64,000 nucleotides of DNA from Rhodopirellula sp. SM50 (GTDB lineage: Bacteria; Planctomycetota; Planctomycetia; Pirellulales; Pirellulaceae), in assembly GCF_002289565.1 (NCBI RefSeq), contig NZ_NTFY01000004.1, positions 1-64,000 on the forward strand. The letters run 5' to 3'. The position numbers and the translations under genes are program-made. This document shows positions 25,235 to 33,478 of this stretch, piece by piece. The notes beneath the pieces are model-generated. The model was not told where the DNA came from. It worked only from the letters and a program-made list of their open reading frames with translations, and made no database searches. Positions within the stretch are counted from its first letter, which is position 1. Every line of letters begins with the position of its first letter.

Positions 25235-26749
25235 ATGTCGGAAAGCCCGTCCCAGTCTCAACCGAATCCCGTCGCCCCACAACTGCCATGCCCGAGTTTT
25301 GTCGCGACCGACAACCCGATCGGTGAAAAATGTGACGTCTTGATCGTCGGCCTCTGCGACGATGCACCGCTGTCAGCGACCGCGGCCGGTGTGGATCAAG
25401 CTCTCGGCGGCGTGATCAGCCGCTTGATCGGTCAAGAAAAACTTTCCTCCGACTCCGGCGAATCGATGCTGATTCCGGGGGTCGGTGAGGAAGGTTCGCA
25501 GCTAATCTTGCTGATCGGATTGGGTGAAAAATCAAAACTCGATCGCGAAGCCGCGTTCACGCTGACCAGCACGGCGGTCCGATCGTTGGTTTCCAAGCCG
25601 CACGAAAAATGGGTCGTCGCGCTGCCGGAGTGCTTTGACGCGGCCGATCATGATGCGATCGTCGCCGGCACGTTGTACGGCTTGGAAGGCCAAGCGATCT
25701 ACCGCACCAAATCGCCGATCCATGTGCCGGCGACGATCGCCATCGCATCGGCCGACTCTGCCGCGATCGATCGGGGCGTGATCTTGGGCGATTCGATCAA
25801 CTTGGCGCGGCGGTTGGTCAACGAACCCGCGTCGGTCATCTACCCGGCCTCGTTCGCCGAGCGGGCGACGGCCTTGGCCACAGAAGTCGGGCTGGGGTGT
25901 GAGGTGTGGGATGAAAATCGATTGGCCGAAGAAAACTGTCGCGCGATCCTGGCCGTCGGCGCGGGCAGCGACAAACCGCCCCGACTGGTCATCCTCCGGC
26001 ACTACGGCGGACCGCAGGGCGAACCGCCGATCGCGATCGTCGGAAAAGGCGTCACGTTTGACAGCGGCGGGTTGTCGATCAAGCCCAGCGACGGGATGGT
26101 CGACATGAAATGCGACATGGGCGGCGCCGCAACCGTGGTCGGAGTGATGCGGGCGGTGGCGAAATTAGGCGTCAAGAAAAACGTCATCGGATTCTGTGGA
26201 CTGGCCGAAAACATGGTCAGCGGGTCGAGCTACAAACTCGGTGACGTCATCGTCACACGTAGCGGAAAGACGATCGAAATTTTGAACACCGATGCCGAAG
26301 GCCGCGTCGTCTTGTCTGACACACTCGACGTGGCGATCGAGCATCAACCGACGGCGATGGTCGATTTGGCGACGTTGACCGGTGCTTGCATGGTTGCCCT
26401 GGGAAATGAAGTCGCCGGCCTGATGACCAACAATCAACCGGCCTGTGATGCCGTCATCGCCGCGGCCCGCGGCGAAGGCGAACCGGTGTGGCAGCTGCCG
26501 ATGTTCGAGCTGTACAACGAGAAGGTCAAAAGCAAGGTCGCCGACATCAAAAACATCGGCGAAGGCCGTTGGGGTGGCGCGATCACTGCCGCGAAGTTTT
26601 TGGAAAACTTTGTCGGTGACGTGCCGTGGGTGCACATCGACATCGCCGGACCGGCGTTTGCAGACAGTCCCAAGCCGCATCGCGATGCCGGAGCGACCGG
26701 CGTGATGGTGCGAACGCTTGTCCGCTGGATCGAGAATCAGGCGGGGTAG
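25235..26749 (+). CDS. pepA: cytosol (leucyl) aminopeptidase, M17 family
   Basis: A 504-residue M17 aminopeptidase with the two-metal active site pattern: VGKGVTFDSGGLSIKPSDGM (Lys and Asp ligands), KCDMGGAATV (Asp), and the signature NTDAEGRVVLSDTL with Asp/Glu ligands. The N-terminal macro-like domain occupies residues 1-170. Length equals the usual 480-510. It removes N-terminal residues from peptides in the cytoplasm. The ATG at 25235 is chosen because it starts the family-like region. It is divergent from ubiD and convergent with cpaE (6 bp between stops). Confidence 0.93.
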   Translation: MSESPSQSQPNPVAPQLPCPSFVATDNPIGEKCDVLIVGLCDDAPLSATAAGVDQALGGVISRLIGQEKLSSDSGESMLIPGVGEEGSQLILLIGLGEKSKLDREAAFTLTSTAVRSLVSKPHEKWVVALPECFDAADHDAIVAGTLYGLEGQAIYRTKSPIHVPATIAIASADSAAIDRGVILGDSINLARRLVNEPASVIYPASFAERATALATEVGLGCEVWDENRLAEENCRAILAVGAGSDKPPRLVILRHYGGPQGEPPIAIVGKGVTFDSGGLSIKPSDGMVDMKCDMGGAATVVGVMRAVAKLGVKKNVIGFCGLAENMVSGSSYKLGDVIVTRSGKTIEILNTDAEGRVVLSDTLDVAIEHQPTAMVDLATLTGACMVALGNEVAGLMTNNQPACDAVIAAARGEGEPVWQLPMFELYNEKVKSKVADIKNIGEGRWGGAITAAKFLENFVGDVPWVHIDIAGPAFADSPKPHRDAGATGVMVRTLVRWIENQAG

Positions 26750-26755
26750 CTCAGG

Positions 26756-27967
26756 CTACGACTTGGCGCCCGGCCAGAACATTTTCCACTTGCTCTCGCT
26801 CGACTTGCTGGTTTCGCCGGTCTCGGCCGAGGTTTCTTTGCCTTGGAGTTTGGCGGCCAAGTCGCGGAGCGCTTGGGTGATCGGTGCTTTGGGCGCCTGG
26901 TTGATCAGTGGCACGCCGTTGTTGCGGACTTCCACCATCGTGCGATAATCGTTGGGCAGGAGCGCATAGATATCGCGACCGAGTGTTTCCTTGGCCTTTT
27001 TCAAGCTGATCTGACCCGATTCCAACCCCGCGCGATTGACCACGATTTCGATCTTGCTCTGCAGCCCCTCGACCTCTTCAAAGCTCATCATCAAACGGAC
27101 GACGTTTCGCAGACAGGGAAGATCCAATTGGGTGATCAGCAACACCTTGGAAGCCGCTTCGATGGCCGCCATGTCGACCGCGCTATAGGTCTTGGAAAGA
27201 TCGATCACCAGGTGGGTAAACGAAGCTTTCAACAGGCCGATGACTTTTCGCAGACTCTCGTCGGTGATCCCCAGGGTGTCGTGCAGTTCGACCGGCCGGG
27301 GCAACAGGTACAGCCCGCTGCTGTGCTTGGTCAACGATTGCTTGAGCAACTGGATGTCCAACCGCGAGACGTTTTGAACGACATCGGCAAGGGTGTAGTC
27401 GGGGATCGCATCCAGAAAGACGTCGGCGTCGCCGAGTGCCAGGTCAAGGTCCAACAGGGCGACACTGTTGCGGTTGTCGGCGGCAAAAATGCAGCCCAAG
27501 TTGACCGCGGCGCTGGTCGTGCCGACGCCGCCGGTTGCCCCAGCGATGGCGACGACTTCGCATCCCCGGGCGCCGCCTTCGCTGGTACCGAACTTGTGTT
27601 GACTGACCCGCGTCAGCGCAGCGGCAAGGTCCTCGTGGGACATCGGCAGGGTGAGAAATTCCCGCGCCCCGGCGCGAATCGTTTGCAGAATCAGGTGGCC
27701 GTCGGTGCTTTCGCTGGCCGCCAGGATCACCGTGTCGGGCGCGTCGCTGGCGAGTCGTTCAACCAGCCGAATTGATTTCTCCGTGTCGTTGTCCAGCGAG
27801 ATGACGCCCACGTCGGGAGCGGTTTGCTCGATCACATCGGGAAAAAATTCGTACCGCGAGCAATCGGCTTCCAGCCACACGGTGTCCATGCCCAAGAGCA
27901 TCGACTTGAGTGAATCACGCGTGTCATCATTGGGGTCGACCAATGCGATTCGTAGCACGTTTGTCAT
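26756..27967 (-). CDS. CpaE/TadZ-like pilus assembly ATPase
   Basis: A 403-residue protein with an N-terminal receiver-like domain (LRIALVDPNDDTRDSLKSML, residues 5-120) and a C-terminal ParA/MinD-type ATPase (VVAIAGATGGVGTTSAAVN, then LLDLDLALGDADVFLD and HLVIDLSKTY). That is the domain order of CpaE/TadZ, which localises Tad pilus assembly at the cell pole. In the deviant Walker A (residues 143-152), position 145 is Thr where most relatives have the signature Lys. It is the last gene of the Tad cluster here. Confidence 0.88.
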   Translation of the reverse strand: MTNVLRIALVDPNDDTRDSLKSMLLGMDTVWLEADCSRYEFFPDVIEQTAPDVGVISLDNDTEKSIRLVERLASDAPDTVILAASESTDGHLILQTIRAGAREFLTLPMSHEDLAAALTRVSQHKFGTSEGGARGCEVVAIAGATGGVGTTSAAVNLGCIFAADNRNSVALLDLDLALGDADVFLDAIPDYTLADVVQNVSRLDIQLLKQSLTKHSSGLYLLPRPVELHDTLGITDESLRKVIGLLKASFTHLVIDLSKTYSAVDMAAIEAASKVLLITQLDLPCLRNVVRLMMSFEEVEGLQSKIEIVVNRAGLESGQISLKKAKETLGRDIYALLPNDYRTMVEVRNNGVPLINQAPKAPITQALRDLAAKLQGKETSAETGETSKSSESKWKMFWPGAKS

Positions 27968-28095
27968 TGCAGATGTATCCGATCGCTCATTTCAATTCCA
28001 TTTTTGCCACCCTTCGACGGCCACGTTGCCGTCGATCGCAGGCATTGTCGGTGGGGTGGCCGACAACCATATGCCCCTGGCCAACATCCCAGGCA

Positions 28096-29676
28096 TCAAT
28101 ACTCGTCAGGCGTGCTGATGATGACGCCCTCACCGACGACGGTCGGTTCGCTACCCGGAAGGATCGCTCCCGGCGGCAGCGCCGATCCACGGTCCAGCGT
28201 CGCACCGGGTGGTAATCCCGGGCCCGGTGAAAGCAGACTTCCGTGGGCCATCATGGCACCGTTTTGCATCACGTTGCTGTGGATCATCGAGGCGTTGCCC
28301 GATGCACCTGGTCCGCTGTTCATCGAACACCCGTCGCCGCCCAACAAGTTGGGGACTTCGATGTGGCCGTTCATGTACAGATCGCGGTCGTTGGGCGACA
28401 TGCTGTTGAGTCCCGGCCCGCCTCGCGGCACTTGGTAGGGATCCATCGCGTCGACCAGTTCGGGAGTCACCGTGATCAACAGTTCGATGTCATTGCGTTG
28501 TTCACGGACGCTACGGAAGAACGTGCCGATGACCGGCAATTCTCCGAGCAAGGGCGTGGCCCGCGTGGTCGCTTCGGTGCGGCTCTGCAGCAATCCGGCG
28601 ATCGCAAACGTCTGGCCGGCTTGCAGTTCCACGGCCGTTTCGACGTATCGCTGACTGAACGCGATCACATTTGCACCCGCGATGACGAGCGAACGCGATT
28701 CGTCGGGTTCTTTGACTTCCGGGCGGACTTCCAAACGAATGCGGCCGGGTCCGACGACGAACGGCAAGAAGTCGACCGACGTTCCGTATTCCTCATAGCT
28801 GACCGTGACTTGGCCTTGCCCGGACGGAACGATAAACGGGATACGACCGCCGACGGTGAAGCGTGCCGGACGACCGTGCGTCGCGATCACCGTCGGTTCG
28901 GCCAGGTACTTGACCAGATCCTGTTGACGGAGTGCGGAGATGAAGGCATTGAATTCTTCACCTTGAAAAATGTTCGTCGCGTCGGACGCGCTGATCGCGG
29001 CCGGATAGCTCGTGAAGGAACGTGTGTCACCGGCCCAGTCCCAGTCGACACCGAGCTCGCGAAGCTTGGTCCGAGAGACTTCCATGATCCGCGTGTGCAA
29101 CAGCACCTGCTGGACGCCCACCACGCGGATGTTGTTGACGACAGTCGGATAGTATTGCTCCACGATGGCGATCGCCCGATCGACATCGTCAACGCTGGTG
29201 ACATAACCGGAGACGATCGCCGAAGCATTGACCGGCATCACCTTCAGCGTCGCCAGCGGCAGCTGGGACGACAAGATGCCTTCGATCTCGCGGGCGTCGG
29301 CGATCACCGTGATGTCCACGGTGTATTGCTTGTCCTCGGTGTCCCACAAGTTGATTTGCGTGGTCCCGGGGGTTTTGGCGAATACCTGCAGCTGATTCTG
29401 CGAAATCGGTGTGGCCCCGAGCACTTCTTCATTGTGAACTTGGAATCGCGGAATCTTCGCCTCCAAGGTCAGAATGCTGCTCGACTTGACCAGCATTTGC
29501 ATCCGTTCAACCGCACGTGTGATCGTGTGGTTGGCGGCGCCTGCTGTCGCAGCGGCAGAAGTCAGTTGAGTGTCGTCGACGTCTTGCGCGCCGGCATGAG
29601 TCGCGAGACACGCCACCGAGAAAAGGGCGATCAACTTAAGCGCGGCTGGGCGGACCGCATTTCGGAACATTTGCAT
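28096..29676 (-). CDS. CpaC/RcpA-type secretin of the Tad pilus
   Basis: A 526-residue outer-membrane secretin. A signal peptide (from MQMFRNAVRP, core LIALFSVACLATHAGA) is followed by a pilus-secretin N-terminal domain (residues about 55-130), a BON-like domain (LKVMPVNASAIVSGYVTSVD), and the secretin core with GRIPFIVPSGQGQVTV and the closing GELPVIGTFFRS and ELLITVTPELVD. A Gly/Pro-rich tail of about 70 residues ends the protein. The start is the ATG at 29676; an upstream ATG at 29751 is in frame but would put a charged leader before the signal peptide. Confidence 0.9.
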   Translation of the reverse strand: MQMFRNAVRPAALKLIALFSVACLATHAGAQDVDDTQLTSAAATAGAANHTITRAVERMQMLVKSSSILTLEAKIPRFQVHNEEVLGATPISQNQLQVFAKTPGTTQINLWDTEDKQYTVDITVIADAREIEGILSSQLPLATLKVMPVNASAIVSGYVTSVDDVDRAIAIVEQYYPTVVNNIRVVGVQQVLLHTRIMEVSRTKLRELGVDWDWAGDTRSFTSYPAAISASDATNIFQGEEFNAFISALRQQDLVKYLAEPTVIATHGRPARFTVGGRIPFIVPSGQGQVTVSYEEYGTSVDFLPFVVGPGRIRLEVRPEVKEPDESRSLVIAGANVIAFSQRYVETAVELQAGQTFAIAGLLQSRTEATTRATPLLGELPVIGTFFRSVREQRNDIELLITVTPELVDAMDPYQVPRGGPGLNSMSPNDRDLYMNGHIEVPNLLGGDGCSMNSGPGASGNASMIHSNVMQNGAMMAHGSLLSPGPGLPPGATLDRGSALPPGAILPGSEPTVVGEGVIISTPDEY

Positions 29677-29801
29677 CGCAGGTGCATCCTTGCAGAACCT
29701 TCGTCTCGGATCCTTCCGAAACATGATGCCGATGACTTTCACCATCGACATACATCAGTTCGTTGCGAGTAACGTCGGGATAAAAAAGGGGACGGGTCAC
29801 G

Positions 29802-29862
29802 CTCGCCGTTTCGGTTCGTCTTGCTTTAGAGTCTAAAGCAAGGTCGTTCCTACAACGGCGAG
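29802..29862 (-). other. two-part hairpin between cpaB and cpaC
   Basis: An 11-bp perfect palindrome (CTTGCTTTAGA / TCTAAAGCAAG, 29820-29842) sits within outer arms CTCGCCGTT (29802-29810) and AACGGCGAG (29854-29862). Downstream in the direction of transcription there is a short T-run (complement of AAAAAA at 29783-29788), 13 bp past the outer arm. It could act as a weak terminator, attenuator or RNA-processing site lowering cpaC relative to cpaB. Confidence 0.6.
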
Positions 29863-29893
29863 TCTTGATTTACTTTGCTCATCGATCGAGGGT

Positions 29894-30913
29894 TCACTCT
29901 TCAGATCCTTCTCCGCCCTCGGGCTGAAAGAAGGGGCTGTCGGCGCCTCGTAGATAATCGTCGGAAGTCGGTTTGTTTTGGTCGGCTGATTGCTCGGCCG
30001 TTTCATCCGTGGTGGCCAGGTCAAGCGCTCCGGTGTCTCCGACGACACGCGGCAACGGTTCCCCTTCCACCCATTCGTAAACAATCATCCTTCCGTTGAT
30101 GATTTTTGTGGTGCGGAAGGTGGCTTTCTTGGGCCCGGCTTCCGCCTGTTCTACTTCTGCGGGTTTTTCTTCCGCGGCAAGCTTTCGCAGCCGCTCTTGT
30201 TCGTCACGACGGTCCTGCAGATCTCGCAGAAATTTGCGGGCCGCTTCGCTGGGTTCACCTTCCGGGATGCTTTCGTCATCGGCCGTCGGGCTGCCCAGCG
30301 ACAATGAGATCTCGCCGAGTTTCTTGGCAAAGTCAAAGGCTTCGACATCGGCCTTGCGAATCAGCAGTTGGATGTCGCGAGCAGATCGTGTGCGTGGTTG
30401 CTCCGGATCAAACTTGGTGATCCCATCGATTCCATAAACCTTGATGCCTGTCAACACATCCAGGGCCATGTCACGAGCAAACATCTCGCCCTTGGTGAAG
30501 AAGCCGCGGATGTCGACGCGGTCGCCCGGACTGACCAGGTTGACCGTTCCGTCGCGACCGGCCGGCAACGAGACAACGGCGTAGCCTTTCGGCACCACCT
30601 TGTCTTCGACTTCGTTCATTAATTTCAGGTCCAACATCGGCTCGCCGGCGAACAGCGGGACCTTGGCGAATCGCCCCTCAAATTGACTCAGCTCCGCCGA
30701 AGCACCTTTCGGGATTCGATCGGCAGGCCACTGTTCAAGCCGTAGCTTCTCGGCCGTGATTTGTTCTTCGGGATTGATGGAAACCGTGGTGACCAAGATC
30801 TCCGCCATTTCGGTGGGGGTGCCGTTTTGTGCCTGCATCCACTGTCCGACTCCGACGGCCGCAACGGTGCCGCAGATGCCGGCAAGTAGCAAGAAAAGTG
30901 ATTTGTTTCGCAT
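29894..30913 (-). CDS. cpaB: CpaB/RcpC-type Flp pilus assembly protein
   Basis: A 339-residue protein with an N-terminal membrane anchor (LFLLLAGICGTVAAVGVG), an SAF domain (VTTVSINPEEQITAEKLRLE to FAGEPMLDLKLM) and the CpaB core GYAVVSLPAGRDGTVNLVSPGDRVDI. These are the marks of the periplasmic protein that works with the CpaC secretin. The last 120 residues (from about 215) form a charged, Glu/Lys-rich extension with a coiled-coil-like segment not usual in CpaB. It lies on the same strand as the flanking cpaA and cpaC. Confidence 0.9.
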   Translation of the reverse strand: MRNKSLFLLLAGICGTVAAVGVGQWMQAQNGTPTEMAEILVTTVSINPEEQITAEKLRLEQWPADRIPKGASAELSQFEGRFAKVPLFAGEPMLDLKLMNEVEDKVVPKGYAVVSLPAGRDGTVNLVSPGDRVDIRGFFTKGEMFARDMALDVLTGIKVYGIDGITKFDPEQPRTRSARDIQLLIRKADVEAFDFAKKLGEISLSLGSPTADDESIPEGEPSEAARKFLRDLQDRRDEQERLRKLAAEEKPAEVEQAEAGPKKATFRTTKIINGRMIVYEWVEGEPLPRVVGDTGALDLATTDETAEQSADQNKPTSDDYLRGADSPFFQPEGGEGSEE

Positions 30914-31191
30914 GGCGTGTGCTGGTACCAGACCAGATGATAACGTGTCGGGTGTGGAGGACTGAGCTGGGAGGAGGCTGTCGACCCACTCACTTCACTC
31001 GGTTACAACCAGCTCTCGCCTGCAACCGCGCAAGCCACAGGCGTAGGGCTGGTGTAATAGGCTTGCTTTCTCTAGACGCCGTGGACGAGCTAACTAGGAC
31101 AAATTCCCAAAAACAGTAGGTCTTGCAGGCAATTCCCACCCTCATTTAGGTGGATTTCCTGGTGTCCAAAAACAGACGTCTGACCTTCCGT

Positions 31192-31749
31192 TCAGATAAG
31201 CATTCCGGCGTAGGCAAAATAGAGAATCGATCCGATTGCCATCGGTATTCCGTATGGCAGCAAATACATGGTCGGTTTTCGCTCGCGGGCGATCTTGGAA
31301 AGCTCCGCAGGCTTCTTCACCGTCTTCCATTCTTCCAAAATTTGTAGCGCCATCGCGTAGTGTTTGGTCCAGTTCCCGCTCTTCCAGATCATGAACACGG
31401 CCATGATGCCGCCCACGATTGCGGTCGCGGCAAACGCGTAGAGCGTCACCACGGTCCCGAGCCAGGCACCGACGCCGGCGAGCAGTTTCACGTCGCCGCC
31501 GCCCATCCCGCCGACATTTCGCAGAACGAGTAACAACATCATTCCGACGAACGTGCCCAGCAGGCTCCATCCCAATCCGGCCATGCCGCCCTGGATGGTG
31601 CAGTGCACCCAACCGCAAATGATAAAAGGAAAGGTCAACCAGTTGGGAACCTTCAAAATGGCTCCATCGATGACCGCGGCAACGATCAAGACGACCGTGA
31701 CAAACCAGACGGCCCAATTCTCTGTCAGACCCTGGATGATGGTTTCCAT
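31192..31749 (-). CDS. TadV/CpaA-type prepilin peptidase (A24 family)
   Basis: A 185-residue membrane protease with the two aspartate sites of A24 prepilin peptidases: VIDGAILKVPNWLTFP and GGMGGGDVKLLAG (GxGD). About five hydrophobic segments are visible. It lacks the N-terminal methylase domain of PilD, as expected for TadV/CpaA. It probably cleaves the leader of the two Flp pilins encoded just upstream. Start ATG at 31749. Confidence 0.92.
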   Translation of the reverse strand: METIIQGLTENWAVWFVTVVLIVAAVIDGAILKVPNWLTFPFIICGWVHCTIQGGMAGLGWSLLGTFVGMMLLLVLRNVGGMGGGDVKLLAGVGAWLGTVVTLYAFAATAIVGGIMAVFMIWKSGNWTKHYAMALQILEEWKTVKKPAELSKIARERKPTMYLLPYGIPMAIGSILYFAYAGMLI

Positions 31750-31899
31750 GGCTTAGTTCCCCGTGACGATTCTCTAGAAAGGTGTGTTGGTGGTCGAGTC
31801 AACGCGCGGCGGTATCGGATCGGACGCCGGCCGCGGCGTAGTAGGCAGGAGTGGGAGCATGCCGATCTGCGGCATGCGGCGAGTGGATCACGCGAACAT

Positions 31900-32010
31900 T
31901 CAGCGCGGTCCCAACATCCAACTGAACATCGCAAAGAGCAACGTGATAAAACAGCACGAAAGCTGCCAAACGTGCTCTGCCGCATCAGTGGGAAGGAGTG
32001 GATAGTTCAT
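31900..32010 (-). CDS. possible 36-residue membrane peptide between pilin and cpaA
   Basis: The ATG at 32010 opens a 36-residue frame with one hydrophobic helix (VWQLSCCFITLLFAMFSWML) after a polar start (MNYPLLPTDAAEH). It lies just past the terminator that follows pilin 1 and before cpaA on the same strand. There is no Shine-Dalgarno match. Position in a pilus operon and the clear helix argue for it; its small size argues against. Tentative. Confidence 0.3.
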   Translation of the reverse strand: MNYPLLPTDAAEHVWQLSCCFITLLFAMFSWMLGPR

Positions 32011-32045
32011 GGTGGATTCCGTGGTCGCCCGAGACGGGTGGGCGC

Positions 32046-32117
32046 AAAAAAAGAGACTCGACGTGGCCGATGTGAATGCGACTAAGCCAAACACCGGCCA
32101 ATCGTCGAGAATCTCTC
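32046..32117 (-). terminator. rho-independent terminator after Flp pilin 1
   Basis: Read on the minus strand, GAGATTCTCGACGATTGGCCG pairs with CGGCCACGTCGAGTCTC across a loop of about 25 bases and is followed by seven T residues. It lies 50 bp past the stop of pilin 1 and before cpaA. This would let the pilin be made in excess over the assembly proteins, with downstream genes reached by read-through or their own promoter. Confidence 0.8.
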
Positions 32118-32166
32118 GGGGTGGTTGTCGGCGAAGCTTCTGAGCGAGAACTTCGCCAACACCGAA

Positions 32167-32346
32167 TCAGTTGGCAGCGATTGCCGTACCGACTTCTTGG
32201 AACTTCTTGTTCGACTCGGTACCGATCGTGCCGACTGCAGCCAAGCAAACGACGACGATCAGGGCCAACATCACAGCGTATTCCACTGCGGTCGGGCCAT
32301 CTTCTTCCTTCAAGAACTCAACGATGCTATTAGCGAACTTTTTCAT
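32167..32346 (-). CDS. Flp-type pilin (copy 1)
   Basis: A 59-residue type IVb prepilin, ATG at 32346, TGA at 32167. After a short leader (MKKFANSIVEFLKEEDG) comes the Flp motif PTAVEYAVMLALIVVVCLAA, with Glu5 and Tyr6 of the mature pilin and cleavage expected after Gly17. GAGGAG lies 8 bp before the ATG, one of the best ribosome sites in the window. It is nearly identical to copy 2 (two substitutions, Gln50 and Thr54). It forms the pilus fibre of the Tad system. Confidence 0.95.
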   Translation of the reverse strand: MKKFANSIVEFLKEEDGPTAVEYAVMLALIVVVCLAAVGTIGTESNKKFQEVGTAIAAN

Positions 32347-32948
32347 TATTCATACTCCTCGGTGGGATGTCATTTACATGACTCCCGACGATGACTTACT
32401 GGTCCGATTCAACGTGAATAGGATCCCGGAAAAGAAGCAGCCACGTCTCCAAAAGACTTGCCTAGGCAATCGGGATCGCATCTGAAACACGATCTCGACT
32501 GTTCCCTTGGCAGCTCGGCTATCCTTCGAGCAAAGCGAGTTGCTTTGCCCACGGACCCGCAGCTTTGCGCCCCGCCCTTTCGATGCGGTTTGCCTTTCTC
32601 TGGGGAGCCAGGCCGTCCGAGCATTCTGGTGACCGTCGATTGGTCGAATCCTCGGCAGCAGATCATCGTGACCCGCTCTCAACAGAAACCTATGTCAGGA
32701 ATCTAGCGAGTCAAAAAACTCCGGTTAGACAAGGCATTCTGCATCGGCAACGGGTGACGTTGGTCTGGATGTAACACCTGCGCCGAGCATGACCCTCTGC
32801 GGCGGGATCGCTCTGCAGCCGGGACCCTGCGATTCGGTTCCATCGGCCGATACCGTACCCTCTGTGCAACATCGGCTGGACAGCTGTCCGACGACGTGCG
32901 ATCGAGGCCCCAGGGCGTGCGCCCAATGCCGCCTGCTGTGGTCCTGAA

Positions 32949-33153
32949 GGCGTTAGCGGAACGGGGCGAGCAACTTGTCGATTTAAGGGGACTTGTTGAG
33001 TCGATGGTGAGCCGCTGGCCGTAAGGCCTCGGGCGAAGATGAATGCCCGGCCGCTTACGCGTCGCGGCTCACGAAACCGACAGCCCGCGAGCGATCCGGT
33101 TTCCGCTTGAAAACACTCTGAAAGACCGGAGGACTCGCGCCCTACCGCTAACA
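32949..33153. repeat. family-A palindrome interrupted by a 116-bp MITE-like insertion
   Basis: Left arm CGTTAGCGGAACGGGGCGAG (to 32970) and right part from CGATCCGG (33092) to CCTACCGCTAAC (33153) together make one family-A unit. Between them is a 116-bp insert (32971-33086) flanked by the direct repeat GCGAG at 32966-32970 and 33087-33091. The insert contains a hairpin, GTGAGCCGC ... GCGGCTCAC, and matches in reverse orientation a segment at about 47625-47695. No protein is encoded. Confidence 0.75.
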
Positions 33154-33203
33154 AAGACACCCCGATGGGTGTCAAAGTAGTCGTCCTCGTTGTCATGCGG
33201 CGC

Positions 33204-33247
33204 AAAAAAAAAACGCCCCGGCGCCGATGATCGGTGACGCCGGGACG
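33204..33247 (-). terminator. rho-independent terminator after Flp pilin 2
   Basis: On the minus strand ACGTCCCGGCG pairs with the GCGCCGGGGCGT arm, followed by ten T residues (complement of the A-run at 33204-33213). It begins about 52 bp past the pilin 2 stop. It is a very strong terminator and should isolate the second pilin as a monocistronic unit. Confidence 0.9.
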
Positions 33248-33298
33248 TGTTTGGGCTGTGCCACTGAAGCGATCTCGCTTCGGGCAACGATCGTCCGC

Positions 33299-33478
33299 TT
33301 AGTTAGCGGCGATTGCGGCTCCAACTTCTTCGAACTTCTTGTTCGACTCGGTACCGATCGTGCCGACAGCGGCCAAGCAAACGACGACGATCAGGGCCAA
33401 CATCACAGCGTACTCAACTGCGGTGGGGCCATCTTCTTCCTTCAAGAACTCAACGATGCTATTAGCGAACTTTTTCAT
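33299..33478 (-). CDS. Flp-type pilin (copy 2)
   Basis: A 59-residue prepilin, ATG at 33478, TAA at 33299, with the same leader and Flp motif as copy 1; it differs at residue 50 (Glu for Gln) and 54 (Ala for Thr). The first 49 residues are identical and the DNA is almost unchanged, apart from a few synonymous changes, so the duplication is recent or maintained by gene conversion. The ribosome site is weaker (AGAG about 8 bp upstream) than in copy 1. It is first in the Tad cluster. Confidence 0.95.
   Translation of the reverse strand: MKKFANSIVEFLKEEDGPTAVEYAVMLALIVVVCLAAVGTIGTESNKKFEEVGAAIAAN

Larger units (their letters stand above)
32347..33298. other. long gene-free leader and promoter region between the two pilins
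   Basis: The 952 bases between the pilins contain no convincing gene; apparent open frames have low-complexity shadow composition. The 5' portion upstream of pilin 1 (about 32390-32460) resembles the matching part upstream of pilin 2 (about 33525-33590): both read GATGACTTA then CAACGTGAA and CCCGGAAAAGAAGC. The rest holds the terminator of pilin 2 and a nested repeat (32949-33153). Promoters were not identified with confidence. Confidence 0.6.

Noticed and set aside
28243-29772. 509-residue plus-strand frame opposite cpaC
   Set aside because: The minus-strand secretin has clear domains and a signal peptide; the opposite frame shows no motif.
32374-33205. Minus-strand open frames between the two pilins
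   Set aside because: They run through duplicated leader DNA, a repeat and an insertion element, lack ribosome sites and have Arg-rich shadow composition.
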